A DNA stretch of 32,158 nucleotides from a candidate division WS1 bacterium (GTDB taxonomy: Bacteria > Armatimonadota > Zipacnadia > Zipacnadales > Zipacnadaceae). Positions 19,199 through 27,858 of the stretch are shown in pieces. The notes below the pieces were generated by a model that did not search any database, was not told the DNA's origin, and was given only the letters and a program-made list of their open reading frames with translations. Where the stretch lies: assembly GCA_012523355.1 (NCBI GenBank), contig JAAYIR010000117.1, positions 1-32,158 of the forward strand, read 5' to 3'. A program made the position numbers and the translations under genes. Numbering within the stretch: the first letter of the stretch is position 1; each line of letters starts with the position of its first letter.

Positions 19199-19879
19199 AT
19201 GGCACAGCGGAAGCGGTTGATGATAGGTCTGGGAGTGCTCATCCTGGCCCTGGGCGGGGGTCTGGCGGCCTCCTGGCACTTCCGGCGCGCGGCTGAACCG
19301 TCGCCGACGGAGGCGCAGCAGACCAGCCCGGTGGTTTCGATCGAGCGTCCCGTCATCAAGCATACCGAGGGCGACCGGCTGGCCTGGCAGATTCGGTTGA
19401 AAGAGATCCAGATCACTCAGGGCACCGGCTTGCTCTCGGCGGAGGGGATCCAGGAAGCGCTGATCTATGGGGAAAGCGGCGCTCCGATGGTGCGCGTAAC
19501 CGCGGAGAAGGTCACCGGGACAGCAGGCGGAAGCGATTTCTCGGTAACGGGCAAGGTGACCGTGGTCTCCTACCAGGGCGTGGTGCTCAACACCGACACC
19601 GTCCAGTGGAGGCAGTCTCAGGGGAAGATTCTCGCGCCGGGGCAAGTCACCGCGCGGAGCCGCGAGGCAATGTTCAGCGCCCGGGGGCTGAGCTACGACC
19701 TTAACAGCAGCAGTATCTCCGCACCGGGAACTGTGAGTCTGTATTCGGGGCAGAACAAGATCGTTGGCAGATCGTTAAGCTATGATGTGGGCAACGGGAA
19801 CTTCACGGTGGACTCGGTACAGATGATCTTCAACGCTGAGGAGGCGCAGCGCATCCTGCAGGAGGTGCGCAGGCCATGA
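19199..19879 (+). CDS. lptC: LptC-like LPS-transport protein
   Basis: 226 residues: a short cytoplasmic N-terminus, one membrane helix (about 9-26) and a periplasmic beta-jellyroll domain. Segments such as MFSARGLSYDLNSSSISAPGTV, the recurring GKVTVVS/GQVTARSREA strands and NKIVGRSLSYDVGNGNF match the LptC (DUF1239) repeat pattern. LptC sits in the inner membrane and passes lipopolysaccharide from LptBFG to LptA. Its stop overlaps the lptA start (ATGA at 19876), so the two are coupled. Divergent enough from E. coli LptC that only the fold and context support the name. The start codon follows no strong Shine-Dalgarno, but the ATG gives the expected N-terminal anchor. Confidence 0.82.
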   Translation: MAQRKRLMIGLGVLILALGGGLAASWHFRRAAEPSPTEAQQTSPVVSIERPVIKHTEGDRLAWQIRLKEIQITQGTGLLSAEGIQEALIYGESGAPMVRVTAEKVTGTAGGSDFSVTGKVTVVSYQGVVLNTDTVQWRQSQGKILAPGQVTARSREAMFSARGLSYDLNSSSISAPGTVSLYSGQNKIVGRSLSYDVGNGNFTVDSVQMIFNAEEAQRILQEVRRP

Positions 19880-20685
19880 GCCGGCGCGTCTGGGAGCCAA
19901 TGCTCCTGGCTGGATTGACCCTGGCCGCAGCGGTCGGGCTGACGGCAATTGTGGAGGCTCAGCAGGGGGCGACTCCGGCGGCAGCACCAGCCGCTAGCGA
20001 GGTCGCTTCCGATCAGTCGGAGACCGCGGCCAAGCCCAAACGAGTGCAGGTCAAACACGCTGACCGGCTGAGCTATGATTCCGCTGCCAAGGTCTACCAC
20101 CTGACGGGCAACGTGGTCCTCACGCACGAGGATATGACGCTATCTGCCGACAAGTGTGACTACGACGACAAGGGCAACACGGCGGTGGCGACCGGGCATC
20201 TGAAGCTCACCGATCCAGACTCGACGCTAACCGGGGACCTCATCAAGGCGGATTTCAATCAGAAGCTGGCGCAGGTCATTGGCAATGTGACTATCGTTAC
20301 CCAGAAGCAGAAGATCGAGGAGAATGGCAAGCCCGTCTCCGAGTACCGCCAGAAGAAGACGACCATCACCTGCCCCCAGATCGACTACTACTACGCTGAC
20401 GACCGCAAACAGGGAACCGTCTCGGGGCCGCTAAAAGCCGTGCAGGAGGACAAGAGCGTGTGGGCTGACAAGGCCTTCTACGACGGCATCAAGGACACGG
20501 TCACGCTGGAGGGCAACATCCGTGTCCTGACGGAGGCGGGGAGCGAGTTCCGCTGTCCGAAGGCGACGATTTCCCTGAAAGATGATACCCTCGAGGCGGA
20601 GGATGTCACCGGCGTGGCGGTGGAGGAAGAAGAGACGGAAGAGCAACCCGCGACTCCGGAAGCCAGTGCCAGGCCGGCGACGTAG
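19876..20685 (+). CDS. lptA: LptA/OstA-like periplasmic LPS-bridge protein
   Basis: 269 residues, with an N-terminal signal/anchor helix (about 8-28) followed by a low-complexity Ala-rich linker. The OstA-like beta-jellyroll runs from about residue 60: ADRLSYDSAAKVYHLTGNVVLTHEDMTLSADKCDYDDKG, then GHLKLTDPDSTLTGDLIKADF. This is the conserved OstA-N pattern in which each strand pair carries one lipid-A-sized groove. A second copy of the pattern lies around 145-235. LptA forms the periplasmic bridge between LptC and LptD. The protein is longer than typical LptA (about 180) because of the second half and an acidic C-terminal tail. It is coupled to lptC by ATGA. Strong evidence for a diderm cell. 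Confidence 0.85.
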   Translation: MSRRVWEPMLLAGLTLAAAVGLTAIVEAQQGATPAAAPAASEVASDQSETAAKPKRVQVKHADRLSYDSAAKVYHLTGNVVLTHEDMTLSADKCDYDDKGNTAVATGHLKLTDPDSTLTGDLIKADFNQKLAQVIGNVTIVTQKQKIEENGKPVSEYRQKKTTITCPQIDYYYADDRKQGTVSGPLKAVQEDKSVWADKAFYDGIKDTVTLEGNIRVLTEAGSEFRCPKATISLKDDTLEAEDVTGVAVEEEETEEQPATPEASARPAT

Positions 20686-20718
20686 TTCCGCCCCTGCCGC
20701 TACCTGCGCGCTGCACCT

Positions 20719-21609
20719 CTAGTTCTTGGTCTTCTCCCACTTCCCTGCCAGGAGCCACTCGGCCGTCTCGAAGGCCACCCGCGCAGCCCCATCACGGAGA
20801 GGGTCTGGGAGGTGCCGCACGTAGTTGTGGATCTCGTAGGTGAAATCTCCAGCGTAGTCTATCGCCCACAGAGCCTCCATAACAGCTTTCCAGTCCACCT
20901 TCCCCAGGAAGGGCATGAGGTGTTGATCCCAGCGACCGTCATTATCGGCGATGTGAGTGCCCTTTAGCCGCGAACCGATGGCTCGCAGGGCCTGCCCCTG
21001 GTCAAGGCCCTGCAAATGCGCGTGCCCGGTGTCCCAGAGAATGCCGACCAGCGGATGGTCGAAGGCGTCCACCAGGTCGATCAACTCTCCGGGGGTGGCG
21101 GTGTAGGTCCGGCTACGCGCTCCCTCCGAGAAGGCGTCGGCCAGGTTCTCCATCGCCAGACCCACTCCGGCCTTTTCCGCCGTCTTCAGGAAGGGAGCGA
21201 AATATTCAAGATTCCGCTCGCGCAACTCGTCGAGGTGCCCCTGATCCCAGGCTCCGGCAAAGCTGAGAGCGTGACAGGCAATCCAGGGCACGCCCAGCAT
21301 GCCTGCGGCCTCAATGGAGCGGTGGGCCAATTCATTCTCGAGTCGTCGCTTGCGGGTCTTCGTCTCGCGAGGGTCGGCCAGCGGCATATGTGCCTGGTTG
21401 AAGACTACGCCCACATCGCGGGCCGCCTTGCCCGCCCGGCGCACCCAGCGCTGCCAGTCGTCGCCCACGGCCGGCGACCCGTCAAAGAGCCAATCCTGAA
21501 TGTTGAAGTCAAGCACCTGGAAGCCAACTGCCGCCAGGCGTTTCACCGCTTGCTCCATGGAAACATGCGGCGGGTCCCACATTACAGCACAGGAAGTTGA
21601 GATTCGCAT
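20719..21609 (-). CDS. Sugar phosphate isomerase/epimerase-like TIM-barrel protein
   Basis: 296 residues of the xylose-isomerase-like (AP endonuclease 2) TIM-barrel family. Metal-ligand motifs are visible in order: the H in NQAHMP, the E in AMENLADAF, the D and H in WDTGHAHLQG, the H in GTHIADND and an E in FTYEIHN. These form the usual divalent-metal site of sugar isomerases/epimerases and related enzymes such as inosose or hydroxypyruvate isomerases; the substrate cannot be read here. The ATG at 21609 is flanked by a short upstream region shared with hisG. Its 3' end faces lptA with a 33 bp gap and no clear terminator. Confidence 0.85.
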   Translation of the reverse strand: MRISTSCAVMWDPPHVSMEQAVKRLAAVGFQVLDFNIQDWLFDGSPAVGDDWQRWVRRAGKAARDVGVVFNQAHMPLADPRETKTRKRRLENELAHRSIEAAGMLGVPWIACHALSFAGAWDQGHLDELRERNLEYFAPFLKTAEKAGVGLAMENLADAFSEGARSRTYTATPGELIDLVDAFDHPLVGILWDTGHAHLQGLDQGQALRAIGSRLKGTHIADNDGRWDQHLMPFLGKVDWKAVMEALWAIDYAGDFTYEIHNYVRHLPDPLRDGAARVAFETAEWLLAGKWEKTKN

Positions 21610-21722
21610 AGTTATGTCCTTTCGAGGAGATGAGAATGTGTAGGCTGACTGCTCAATTCCCTCCTCTCTGCCGTCCTACCTTCTGCCCTCGGCTTCCACT
21701 GTTCACCTCGCAGTCGCTATGG

Positions 21723-21728
21723 TACAAT
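21723..21728 (+). promoter_or_regulatory. Candidate -10 box of hisG
   Basis: TACAAT lies about 30 bp upstream of the TTG start of hisG, with GAGGAG further downstream as the ribosome-binding site. The -35 box is weak (TTCACC at an imperfect 15-bp spacing), so the assignment is tentative. Confidence 0.35.
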
Positions 21729-21758
21729 GCCCCAAACTGTGCTGAGGAGTGAATCCTT

Positions 21759-22643
21759 TTGTCTGACCAGACCCTGAAAATCGGCCTGCCCAAAGGCAGC
21801 CTGCAAGAAGCCACACTGGCCATGTTTGCGAAGGCCGGCTACCGCATCAGTGTGGATGAGCGCCAATACAAGCCGCATTTTGACGACCCGGAGATCTCCG
21901 GAGTGCTGTTGCGCGCGCAGGAGATGCCGCTGTATGTGGCTCATGGCGAGTTGGACTGTGGGCTAACCGGCTGGGACTGGATACTCGAGCGCGGGGTGGA
22001 GGAGTTGGTGGTGGAGGTCACGGACCTGGTCTACGCCAAGCGCGGCATGCGGCCTTACAAATGGGTGCTGGCGGTGCACGAAAGCTCGGATATCCGGGGG
22101 CCCAAGGACCTGCAAGGGAAGAGGATAGCCACGGAGCTCGTGGAGGCCACGCGCAAGTACCTGGCCTCGCATGGGGTGGAGGCGGAGGTGGAGTTCTCCT
22201 GGGGCGCGACAGAGGCGAAATGCCCGCATCTCGTGGACGCGATCGTCGAGGGAACAGAAACCGGAAGCACGCTGCGGGCCAACAATCTGCGCGTCATTGA
22301 CGAGTTGTTCGAATCCACCACCAAGCTGATTGCTAACCGCGCGGCCTGGGACGACGCATGGAAGCGGGCGAAGATCGAGAGCATGGCGCTGATGCTCAAT
22401 GCGGCGCTGGCCGCCGAGAGCAAGGTAGGGCTGAAGATGAACGTGGCGCCGGAGAACCTGGAGTCGGTGCTGGCGACCCTGCCCGCGCTGAAGAACCCGA
22501 CCGTCTCCCCGCTGGCGGACAATGGTTGGGTGGCGGTGGAGACGATTGTGGATACCGATCAAGTGGTGACTCTAATCCCGGCCCTCAAGGCGGCCGGGGC
22601 GCAGGGGATCATCGAGTACCCGCTGAATAAGGTGATATTGTAA
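21759..22643 (+). CDS. hisG: ATP phosphoribosyltransferase (HisG, long form)
   Basis: 294 residues, the length of the long (HisG-L) type that carries a C-terminal regulatory domain. The start KIGLPKGSLQEATLAMFAKAGY and the LDCGLTGWDWI, GKRIATELVEATRKYL and VEGTETGSTLRANNLRVID blocks, including the PRPP-binding ETGSTLR loop, are typical. The C-terminal region from about residue 215 (the histidine-binding ACT-like domain) supports allosteric feedback. It catalyses ATP + PRPP to phosphoribosyl-ATP, the first step of histidine synthesis. The TTG start with GAGGAG 10 nt upstream is chosen; no other start gives the conserved N-terminus. It stands alone, away from other his genes. Confidence 0.95.
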   Translation: MSDQTLKIGLPKGSLQEATLAMFAKAGYRISVDERQYKPHFDDPEISGVLLRAQEMPLYVAHGELDCGLTGWDWILERGVEELVVEVTDLVYAKRGMRPYKWVLAVHESSDIRGPKDLQGKRIATELVEATRKYLASHGVEAEVEFSWGATEAKCPHLVDAIVEGTETGSTLRANNLRVIDELFESTTKLIANRAAWDDAWKRAKIESMALMLNAALAAESKVGLKMNVAPENLESVLATLPALKNPTVSPLADNGWVAVETIVDTDQVVTLIPALKAAGAQGIIEYPLNKVIL

Positions 22644-22689
22644 CGGCAGGTGTGAATGGGATGACGGCCCAGGGGCCCAGGTGCGTGGT

Positions 22690-23556
22690 CTAGATCCAAG
22701 GCAAGTCTGCCAGTTCCTCTGCGCTGAAGACCGGGCCGTGGAGGCAGACCAGCTTGGGGCCGCAGTTGCAGCGGCCGCACTTGCCGAGCCCGCACTTCAT
22801 CTTGGCCTCCAGGCTGGCGAAGACCTGCTTGCGGGGCCAGCCGAGCTTGTCGAAGGTCTCCAGGACGAACTTTATCATGATGGGCGGGCCCACCGTGTAG
22901 GCGACCGCGTTCTCCGGCGAGGGGTTCAGCTCCTCCAGATACGAGGGCACGAAGCCCTCATGCCCCTCCCAAGTCTCGTCGCCTCGATCCACGGTCAGGC
23001 ACAGATCCAGGTCCTCGCATTGGCCCCATTCCAGCAGGCATTCCTTGTACACCAGGAGTTGCGGGCTGCGTGCACCATAAATGACCGTAACCTCGCCATA
23101 CTCGGCGCAGTGCTCTCGGAGGTAGTCAATCACCGAGCGCAGCGGCGGGAGGCCAATCCCTCCGCCGACCAGGAAGATGTTCTTCCCCCGGTGTTCCAGC
23201 ACGGGGAAGCCGTTGCCGAAGGGGCCGCGGAGGCCGATGGTTGCGCCGACCGAGAGTCCGTGCAGGGCAGTGGTGACCAGGCCGACCTTCTGCACGGAGA
23301 AGCGAATCGGCCGGCCGGGCCCGGCGACGGAGGCCACGCCGAAGGGCGCCTCACCGACGCCGAAGACGCTGACCTCAATGAACTGGCCAGGCATGTAGGT
23401 GAAGGTCTGGGCGACCTCGGGGTCCTGGAACTGGGCCTCAAAGGTCATGAGGCCGGGCCCCTCCTCGCGGACGGTGGTGAGGGTCGCGAGGTGGGGGAGG
23501 TAGGGATTGCCCATTGGGGCACAAGGTTGTACGCGTTCGTCAGAGATGGTGTTCAT
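22690..23556 (-). CDS. FAD/NAD(P)-binding reductase subunit with C-terminal 2Fe-2S site (HydG/AsrB-like)
   Basis: 288 residues. The ferredoxin-reductase-like layout is an FAD-binding barrel (MPGQFIEVSVFGVGEAPFG, then GLRGPFGNGFP), an NAD(P) Rossmann part (NIFLVGGGIGLPPLRSVI) and the C-terminal CGLGKCGRCNCGPKLVCLHGPVF, whose four Cys ligate a 2Fe-2S cluster as in dihydroorotate dehydrogenase PyrK. This architecture occurs in the gamma subunit of sulfhydrogenases, in AsrB and in related NAD(P)H-linked redox complexes. I place the start at 23556 (MNTISDE); the frame is open nine codons further upstream. Its usual partners, the two 4Fe-4S genes at 30472-32119 on the same strand, now lie about 7 kb away. 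Confidence 0.88.
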   Translation of the reverse strand: MNTISDERVQPCAPMGNPYLPHLATLTTVREEGPGLMTFEAQFQDPEVAQTFTYMPGQFIEVSVFGVGEAPFGVASVAGPGRPIRFSVQKVGLVTTALHGLSVGATIGLRGPFGNGFPVLEHRGKNIFLVGGGIGLPPLRSVIDYLREHCAEYGEVTVIYGARSPQLLVYKECLLEWGQCEDLDLCLTVDRGDETWEGHEGFVPSYLEELNPSPENAVAYTVGPPIMIKFVLETFDKLGWPRKQVFASLEAKMKCGLGKCGRCNCGPKLVCLHGPVFSAEELADLPWI

Positions 23557-23717
23557 GGAATTGCTCTCGTTATGATACAACATCTCGAGTATTCAAGTCG
23601 AGTCATGGCACACACATGTTCTTGCTGAGGCAGCAAGTTTCTGACAAACCTTGACAAAGGTGCCCGGAAGGTGTATGCACGTTCCGCGTTGGGTCGTTAC
23701 TTCGACGTCCGAAGGAT

Positions 23718-26144
23718 GTGAAGCTCATGTCCTGCGGTCACCCCGTCGTTGTAGCTGTGCTGTCTCTCTTGACCCTGGCTTGTCTTCCGGCCTTGGCAAT
23801 CACCGCCACCCCTTCGGTGACTCTGACCTCCGACCCCTACGGCGGCGACCCGTTGCCTGTCTGGCCCGCCGAGGAATTCACGCTGGTCGCCGAGGGCTCC
23901 TGCACGTATGACACCGCAACCCAGGATCGGATCACCTCCGGCGAGCTCATCGTCAGCGCGGAGTACCAGTGGGATGAGTTCCCGGCGGTCTGCGATACTT
24001 CTCCTGCCGAGAGCGACACTGAGACCTTCCACTACATGCTCCAGGACTGCGGCAAGAGCCAGCAGGTGTCGGTGACCTACGTCGTAACTCTCACCGAATC
24101 CTCTACTGAATATGCATGGAGCTTCTCCGCCACAGCCGCTCTGGACATCACCGCCCAGAAGCTGGTTGTCGAGATTATCCAACCCACGAGCGTGACCTTC
24201 GATGCCGAAGCGGGAGAGGAAATCACCTTCGAGGCCAAGGCGACCGTCCTGCCCGGCGAGGAAGAGGTGACCGAGGAATGTGACTGGGAATGGGACTTCG
24301 GGGACAACTCCAATCCGTCAACGGACAATCCGGCGGAGCATGGCTACGCGACGGGCGGCTTCTACGTTCTGTCGGTGACAGCGAGCTACGATGGGCAAGA
24401 AGGCTCGGCGGAGATGCGCGGGGCAATATCAGACCAGCCTCCCGCAGGGTGCAGCGCATCGCTCTACCTGAGCGATCCGGCCGGACAGAAGACGGCGAGT
24501 GATATCTCGATGGTGCATCTGGAACTCGGAGGCAATGTCAACGGGATGCGCACCTGGATGTACGACGTGCAGTACCGCCCGAAGAGAACGCCAGAGGTGC
24601 AGTGGGGGGGTGTTGGTTGGGCCTATGACGCCAATTGGAACGGCGTCTCCTTTCCGACAAGAGAATCCTGTGACATGATATGGAATACGCTGAACACGGG
24701 GTATTCCCAACACAATGAAGAATGGGAATGGCGTGCTATCTGCTTCCCCTGGTACTCGTGGCCGGACTATTATCAGGGTCCCAACCCGCCTGAGGGTTGC
24801 TTCGAAGTGAGGAAGGTCTTTCCGGTGAAGAACACCTCCGTTCACGGCGACGATCACGTCCTCAAGTTCGACCCGGATCATCACGGCGATTGTGAGCTAA
24901 CCTACAGCATAAGCCATGCCGACCCGGTGCCCGCCTGTGCATGGGCCTGGCCGCCACCGCAACCGCGCCTGGAGTGGGAGGTCTGGGGGGGCCAGTTCAT
25001 CGGCGGCCTGGGTGGCAATACCACCGACGTCTGGCAATACTACAAGGATGCCAGTATGCCGAAGGGGATATACACGTATCTGGTTACGGCCGAGCAGCGT
25101 GACAAGGACTTCTTCTACTCCTGGACCGGGCTGATGGAGGAGGGGATGTGCAAGGACACCGACAAAGCGCCGTGGGCCGGGGCGTCGGTGAGTCAGTTGC
25201 AGGTTGCCGTGATCAACGACGGGGTGGGCCCAGCTATTCAGGTGAGTGTCACCTATAGTGCTCCGGGCGATGCGGACCGGGTGAAGCTGTGTGTCTACAG
25301 TCCTGATCTCGTGTCGCGCAAGGCAGTATGGCTAGGGGCGGGTCACGACGGAACCGTACGGGGCGGGGACGGTGCGACACTAGTGTTCCCGATCAGGAGC
25401 GTGCCCTGGTCAGCGGCGGCGGGGACGTGGACCGCGGTGTTGTTTGGCAACGAGACTGCAGCCCAGGGACTAAGCCACCGGGACTACCTGCCCAAGCCCT
25501 ACGTGCAGGCGAAGGGGACTGCGGAGCTGTGGCCCAAGGCCTACGACGTCGTTGGCGACGAAACACTGGACCACCTGAGCGATGTCATGACAGCTCAGGG
25601 AACACCTGATGCCAACGGTTCCTGCTACGAGACCAACAGGGGTAGCGTAGGCGCGGGAGCATTCAGAACGGCTATGTCTTCATACACAATCGTGTATGTC
25701 AATAGCCATGCGAATGCTGGCATCATGGACATGGGGGGAAGTGGGGACGACCATAAGCTCTACGGCTCCGGCGGGACGGACGATTCGACACATGACAGGT
25801 ACTGGATCTGCAACGGCCGCTCAATGGGATCATGCTTGCTCGCATATTTCTCTGGATGCTTCACCGCTAACACAGGATTCCAGACCAACGGTAATCTTCT
25901 GGCCGCAGCAACGGATAGGGGTGTGAAGTGCGCGGTGGGGTTCACCGAGATGATCGGCGATCTCCCGTCGTGGTCGTTCGATGCCCAATGCTTCCGAGTG
26001 GCCTTGGGAGGCTACTCGCTGGGGACTGCCCTTGCCAATGCCAAGGTGTACATTCTGCAGCAGTACGGCAACTACTATGGGCTAGACAGCTACGCGTGCA
26101 CTGACGATGCGGTCATGCTGAGCCCGGTACGTTTTGTGGACTAG
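23718..26144 (+). CDS. Secreted PKD-domain protein with C-terminal caspase-fold (CHAT/gingipain-like) domain
   Basis: 808 residues with a signal peptide ending around ALA (residue 27; GTG 23718 or ATG 23727 as start). A PKD beta-sandwich lies at about 150-235 (WEWDFGDNSNPSTDNPAEHGY...GGFYVLSVTA). A middle region includes a His/Asp-rich segment (about 356-410) that is repeated elsewhere in the window. The last 200 residues have the pattern of a caspase-fold peptidase: a beta-strand followed by SHAN with H664, then LLAYFSGCFTANTG with C714. A CHAT-like tail follows (GVKCAVGFTE...SFDAQCFRVALGGYSLGTALANA). H664 and C714 are my reading of a catalytic dyad; activity is not shown. The related remnant at 28620-29257 keeps both residues with similar spacing. 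It is exported, and is followed by a PepSY-like gene. Confidence 0.72.
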   Translation: MKLMSCGHPVVVAVLSLLTLACLPALAITATPSVTLTSDPYGGDPLPVWPAEEFTLVAEGSCTYDTATQDRITSGELIVSAEYQWDEFPAVCDTSPAESDTETFHYMLQDCGKSQQVSVTYVVTLTESSTEYAWSFSATAALDITAQKLVVEIIQPTSVTFDAEAGEEITFEAKATVLPGEEEVTEECDWEWDFGDNSNPSTDNPAEHGYATGGFYVLSVTASYDGQEGSAEMRGAISDQPPAGCSASLYLSDPAGQKTASDISMVHLELGGNVNGMRTWMYDVQYRPKRTPEVQWGGVGWAYDANWNGVSFPTRESCDMIWNTLNTGYSQHNEEWEWRAICFPWYSWPDYYQGPNPPEGCFEVRKVFPVKNTSVHGDDHVLKFDPDHHGDCELTYSISHADPVPACAWAWPPPQPRLEWEVWGGQFIGGLGGNTTDVWQYYKDASMPKGIYTYLVTAEQRDKDFFYSWTGLMEEGMCKDTDKAPWAGASVSQLQVAVINDGVGPAIQVSVTYSAPGDADRVKLCVYSPDLVSRKAVWLGAGHDGTVRGGDGATLVFPIRSVPWSAAAGTWTAVLFGNETAAQGLSHRDYLPKPYVQAKGTAELWPKAYDVVGDETLDHLSDVMTAQGTPDANGSCYETNRGSVGAGAFRTAMSSYTIVYVNSHANAGIMDMGGSGDDHKLYGSGGTDDSTHDRYWICNGRSMGSCLLAYFSGCFTANTGFQTNGNLLAAATDRGVKCAVGFTEMIGDLPSWSFDAQCFRVALGGYSLGTALANAKVYILQQYGNYYGLDSYACTDDAVMLSPVRFVD
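24783..24937 (+). repeat. Internal segment A of the PKD gene, copied at 28.4 and 30.3 kb
   Basis: This piece of the 808-residue gene (residues about 356-407, beginning NPPEGCFEVRKV) recurs outside the gene: segment B (28391-28500) and segment C (30283-30440). A and C share an uninterrupted run of about 45 bp near their 3' ends apart from one mismatch, so the copies are recent. Confidence 0.85.
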
Positions 26145-26192
26145 CGTGTGCCAGGGCCATCCGGACTGGACATGCGGAAGAAAGGACTGGCC

Positions 26193-27053
26193 ATGATGCT
26201 CAAAGGAATAGTGATGGGGCTACTCGTAGGATTGTTGAGCGCTTCTTCGTGCCCGCTCTCGCAGTCGCAACAACCCACCTATGCCGCCACCAGCGAAGAG
26301 GTCAAGTCTGTCATCGCCCGCGATCTGGGCCTCGACATCGCGCGCCTGACCGTGAAGGACATCCCGCCCCTCCCGAACGGCAGCACCGATCAGTTGCCGC
26401 TATACGCGATTTCACTGCAGCAAGCGGAAAGCGAGAAGACGGAACGCGGAGTCGTCAGCCTGGATAGAGAGCAGTCCCACGTCCAGACGATAGCCTGGGA
26501 CCGCTATCCAGTTCATACCGCCGAGGACTGTGGTCTCACTCGGGCACAGGAGGTCGCAGAAGCCTACTGTCGTAAGCTGCTTGGGTCCTGGCCCCCCGGG
26601 ATGGACCTTCAGACGTCAAGGATGACGAGAAAAGGAGTCTACACCTTTCGCTGGGTCGAGGTTACTGATTCAGGGGCTGAGACCGGTAAGGCCGCTTCAT
26701 GCGACATATCTGCTGACGGGCTGGTTTTGACATGCGGAGTGACCGGGAGGGAAACCCCCCATTCGCAAGATGAGGTGCGTGTCACGAAGGAGGAGGCAAT
26801 CGGGATAGCAGAGGGCCACATCGCCTCCAAATTCGCGGAAACCGTCTTCTCCAACGTCAACGCACGTCTGATTCTGAACTATGATTTCAAACCCGACAAG
26901 GGCCCGGTCTGGATCGTGGATTTCGACTCGGCACCGAGCCAAGAGGCCCAGCCGCGTTTGCGCGTGCTCCGAATTGATGCCGTCACTGGAAGCAGACTGG
27001 ACGACAGCCAAGGTCCGAAGATGGAGCAAGACAAAGGCGTACCCGGCAACTAA
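26193..27053 (+). CDS. Exported PepSY-like protein 1
   Basis: 286 residues. An N-terminal hydrophobic segment (MMLKGIVMGLLVGLLSASSC) is followed by a secreted part. The C-terminal half shows a PepSY pattern: VTKEEAIGIAEGHIASKF (helix), then GPVWIVDFD and RVLRIDAVTGSRL (strands). PepSY domains were first described as peptidase-inhibitory propeptides of M4 metallopeptidases and are also free-standing. I choose ATG 26193, backed by AAAGGA about 6 nt upstream; ATG 26172 is an alternative. It lies close behind the PKD/caspase-fold gene, so an inhibitor or chaperone role towards that protease is a reasonable but untested idea. Confidence 0.6.
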   Translation: MMLKGIVMGLLVGLLSASSCPLSQSQQPTYAATSEEVKSVIARDLGLDIARLTVKDIPPLPNGSTDQLPLYAISLQQAESEKTERGVVSLDREQSHVQTIAWDRYPVHTAEDCGLTRAQEVAEAYCRKLLGSWPPGMDLQTSRMTRKGVYTFRWVEVTDSGAETGKAASCDISADGLVLTCGVTGRETPHSQDEVRVTKEEAIGIAEGHIASKFAETVFSNVNARLILNYDFKPDKGPVWIVDFDSAPSQEAQPRLRVLRIDAVTGSRLDDSQGPKMEQDKGVPGN

Positions 27054-27111
27054 CACCAGCTATCAAGCCGAGACCTTATTCGTATGGGCAGAGTCCGGCT
27101 TCCTGCCAAGC

Positions 27112-27162
27112 GGGGAATTCGGGGGACACATTAATCATGGGTAATCATGGGGACACCTTACT
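27112..27162. repeat. Short GGGGACAC-bearing repeat, possible mobile-element remnant
   Basis: GGGGGACACATTAATCATGG is followed by GGTAATCATGGGGACACC, so the GGGGACAC and TAATCATGG pieces occur twice within 40 bp. GGGGGACACC recurs at 30257-30266 just before segment C. Similar GGGGACAC-rich pieces are, to my knowledge, common near REP-associated (IS200-like) transposases; no such gene is present here. Confidence 0.4.
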
Positions 27163-27213
27163 TAACGCTCCCTGCCTCGGGGCCCCGGGCAAGGCTCCAA
27201 CCGACGGTGGCCA

Positions 27214-27858
27214 GTGGGGATTAGGCGCTACAGATGCGAGCGATCCGGGGTGGAAGGACAAGCGCCGTTCGTTGCGTATGTGACCATTGATACGGACCGT
27301 CTATATCCCCTAATAGTTGTTTTCCAGAGGCCGGCCGAGGAAAGCCAACGGGAGCTTGCACTTCCGCAATTCTGTGCCCTGGCGCAAACCTGGTTGGATG
27401 CTCACTATCCACAGTTGAGGCGGCTTCATGGCCTGACGATCTTGAGACCCCAGCGGGTACCTACTGGTCTCTTCGTGACTTGGGAGACGGAGGCGGGTGT
27501 GCCTTCCAGTGGAGTGCGCGCAGGCGTATTGCTGTCGCTGTTCTCGGGCGTGGTCCAGTCGTGTGGGGTCTATGTCCCGCCGGTCAATTGTATACGTGCA
27601 ACCCTCGAGCAATCGCAGGCGGAGCGAATAGTACTAGACGCGCTGGGGAATGAAGGGACGGACTTGTTGGCACTCGAGTCCCGGCTATTGGGGGCACACC
27701 CGGCCGCGCCTAATGAGGGACCGGTGTGGCTGGTCACGGTCCGGATCACGGACGCCGTAAACGCCGCACGGGAACGCCGAGACACGGTCATCGTTGATGC
27801 GGTTACCGGTCTCGTGCTCCGACCGACGCGGGATTATCGGGAGGCTCCTGATGAGTAG
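27214..27858 (+). CDS. PepSY-like protein 2, lacking a signal peptide
   Basis: 214 residues from a GTG at 27214. The C-terminal half has the same pattern as its neighbours (QSQAERIVLDALGNEG, then GPVWLVTVRITD and DTVIVDAVTGLVL). No signal peptide or membrane helix precedes it, and no good Shine-Dalgarno lies before the GTG; the sequence upstream is repeat-like. I suspect the 5' end was lost or replaced, so it could be a pseudogene. Its stop overlaps the next gene's start by 8 bp, so it remains in an operon arrangement. Confidence 0.5.
   Translation: MGIRRYRCERSGVEGQAPFVAYVTIDTDRLYPLIVVFQRPAEESQRELALPQFCALAQTWLDAHYPQLRRLHGLTILRPQRVPTGLFVTWETEAGVPSSGVRAGVLLSLFSGVVQSCGVYVPPVNCIRATLEQSQAERIVLDALGNEGTDLLALESRLLGAHPAAPNEGPVWLVTVRITDAVNAARERRDTVIVDAVTGLVLRPTRDYREAPDE

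Noticed and set aside
22681-23628. 315-codon + frame across the FAD/NAD subunit gene
   Set aside because: Antisense to a gene with clear FAD, NAD and 2Fe-2S motifs; no protein-like features of its own.
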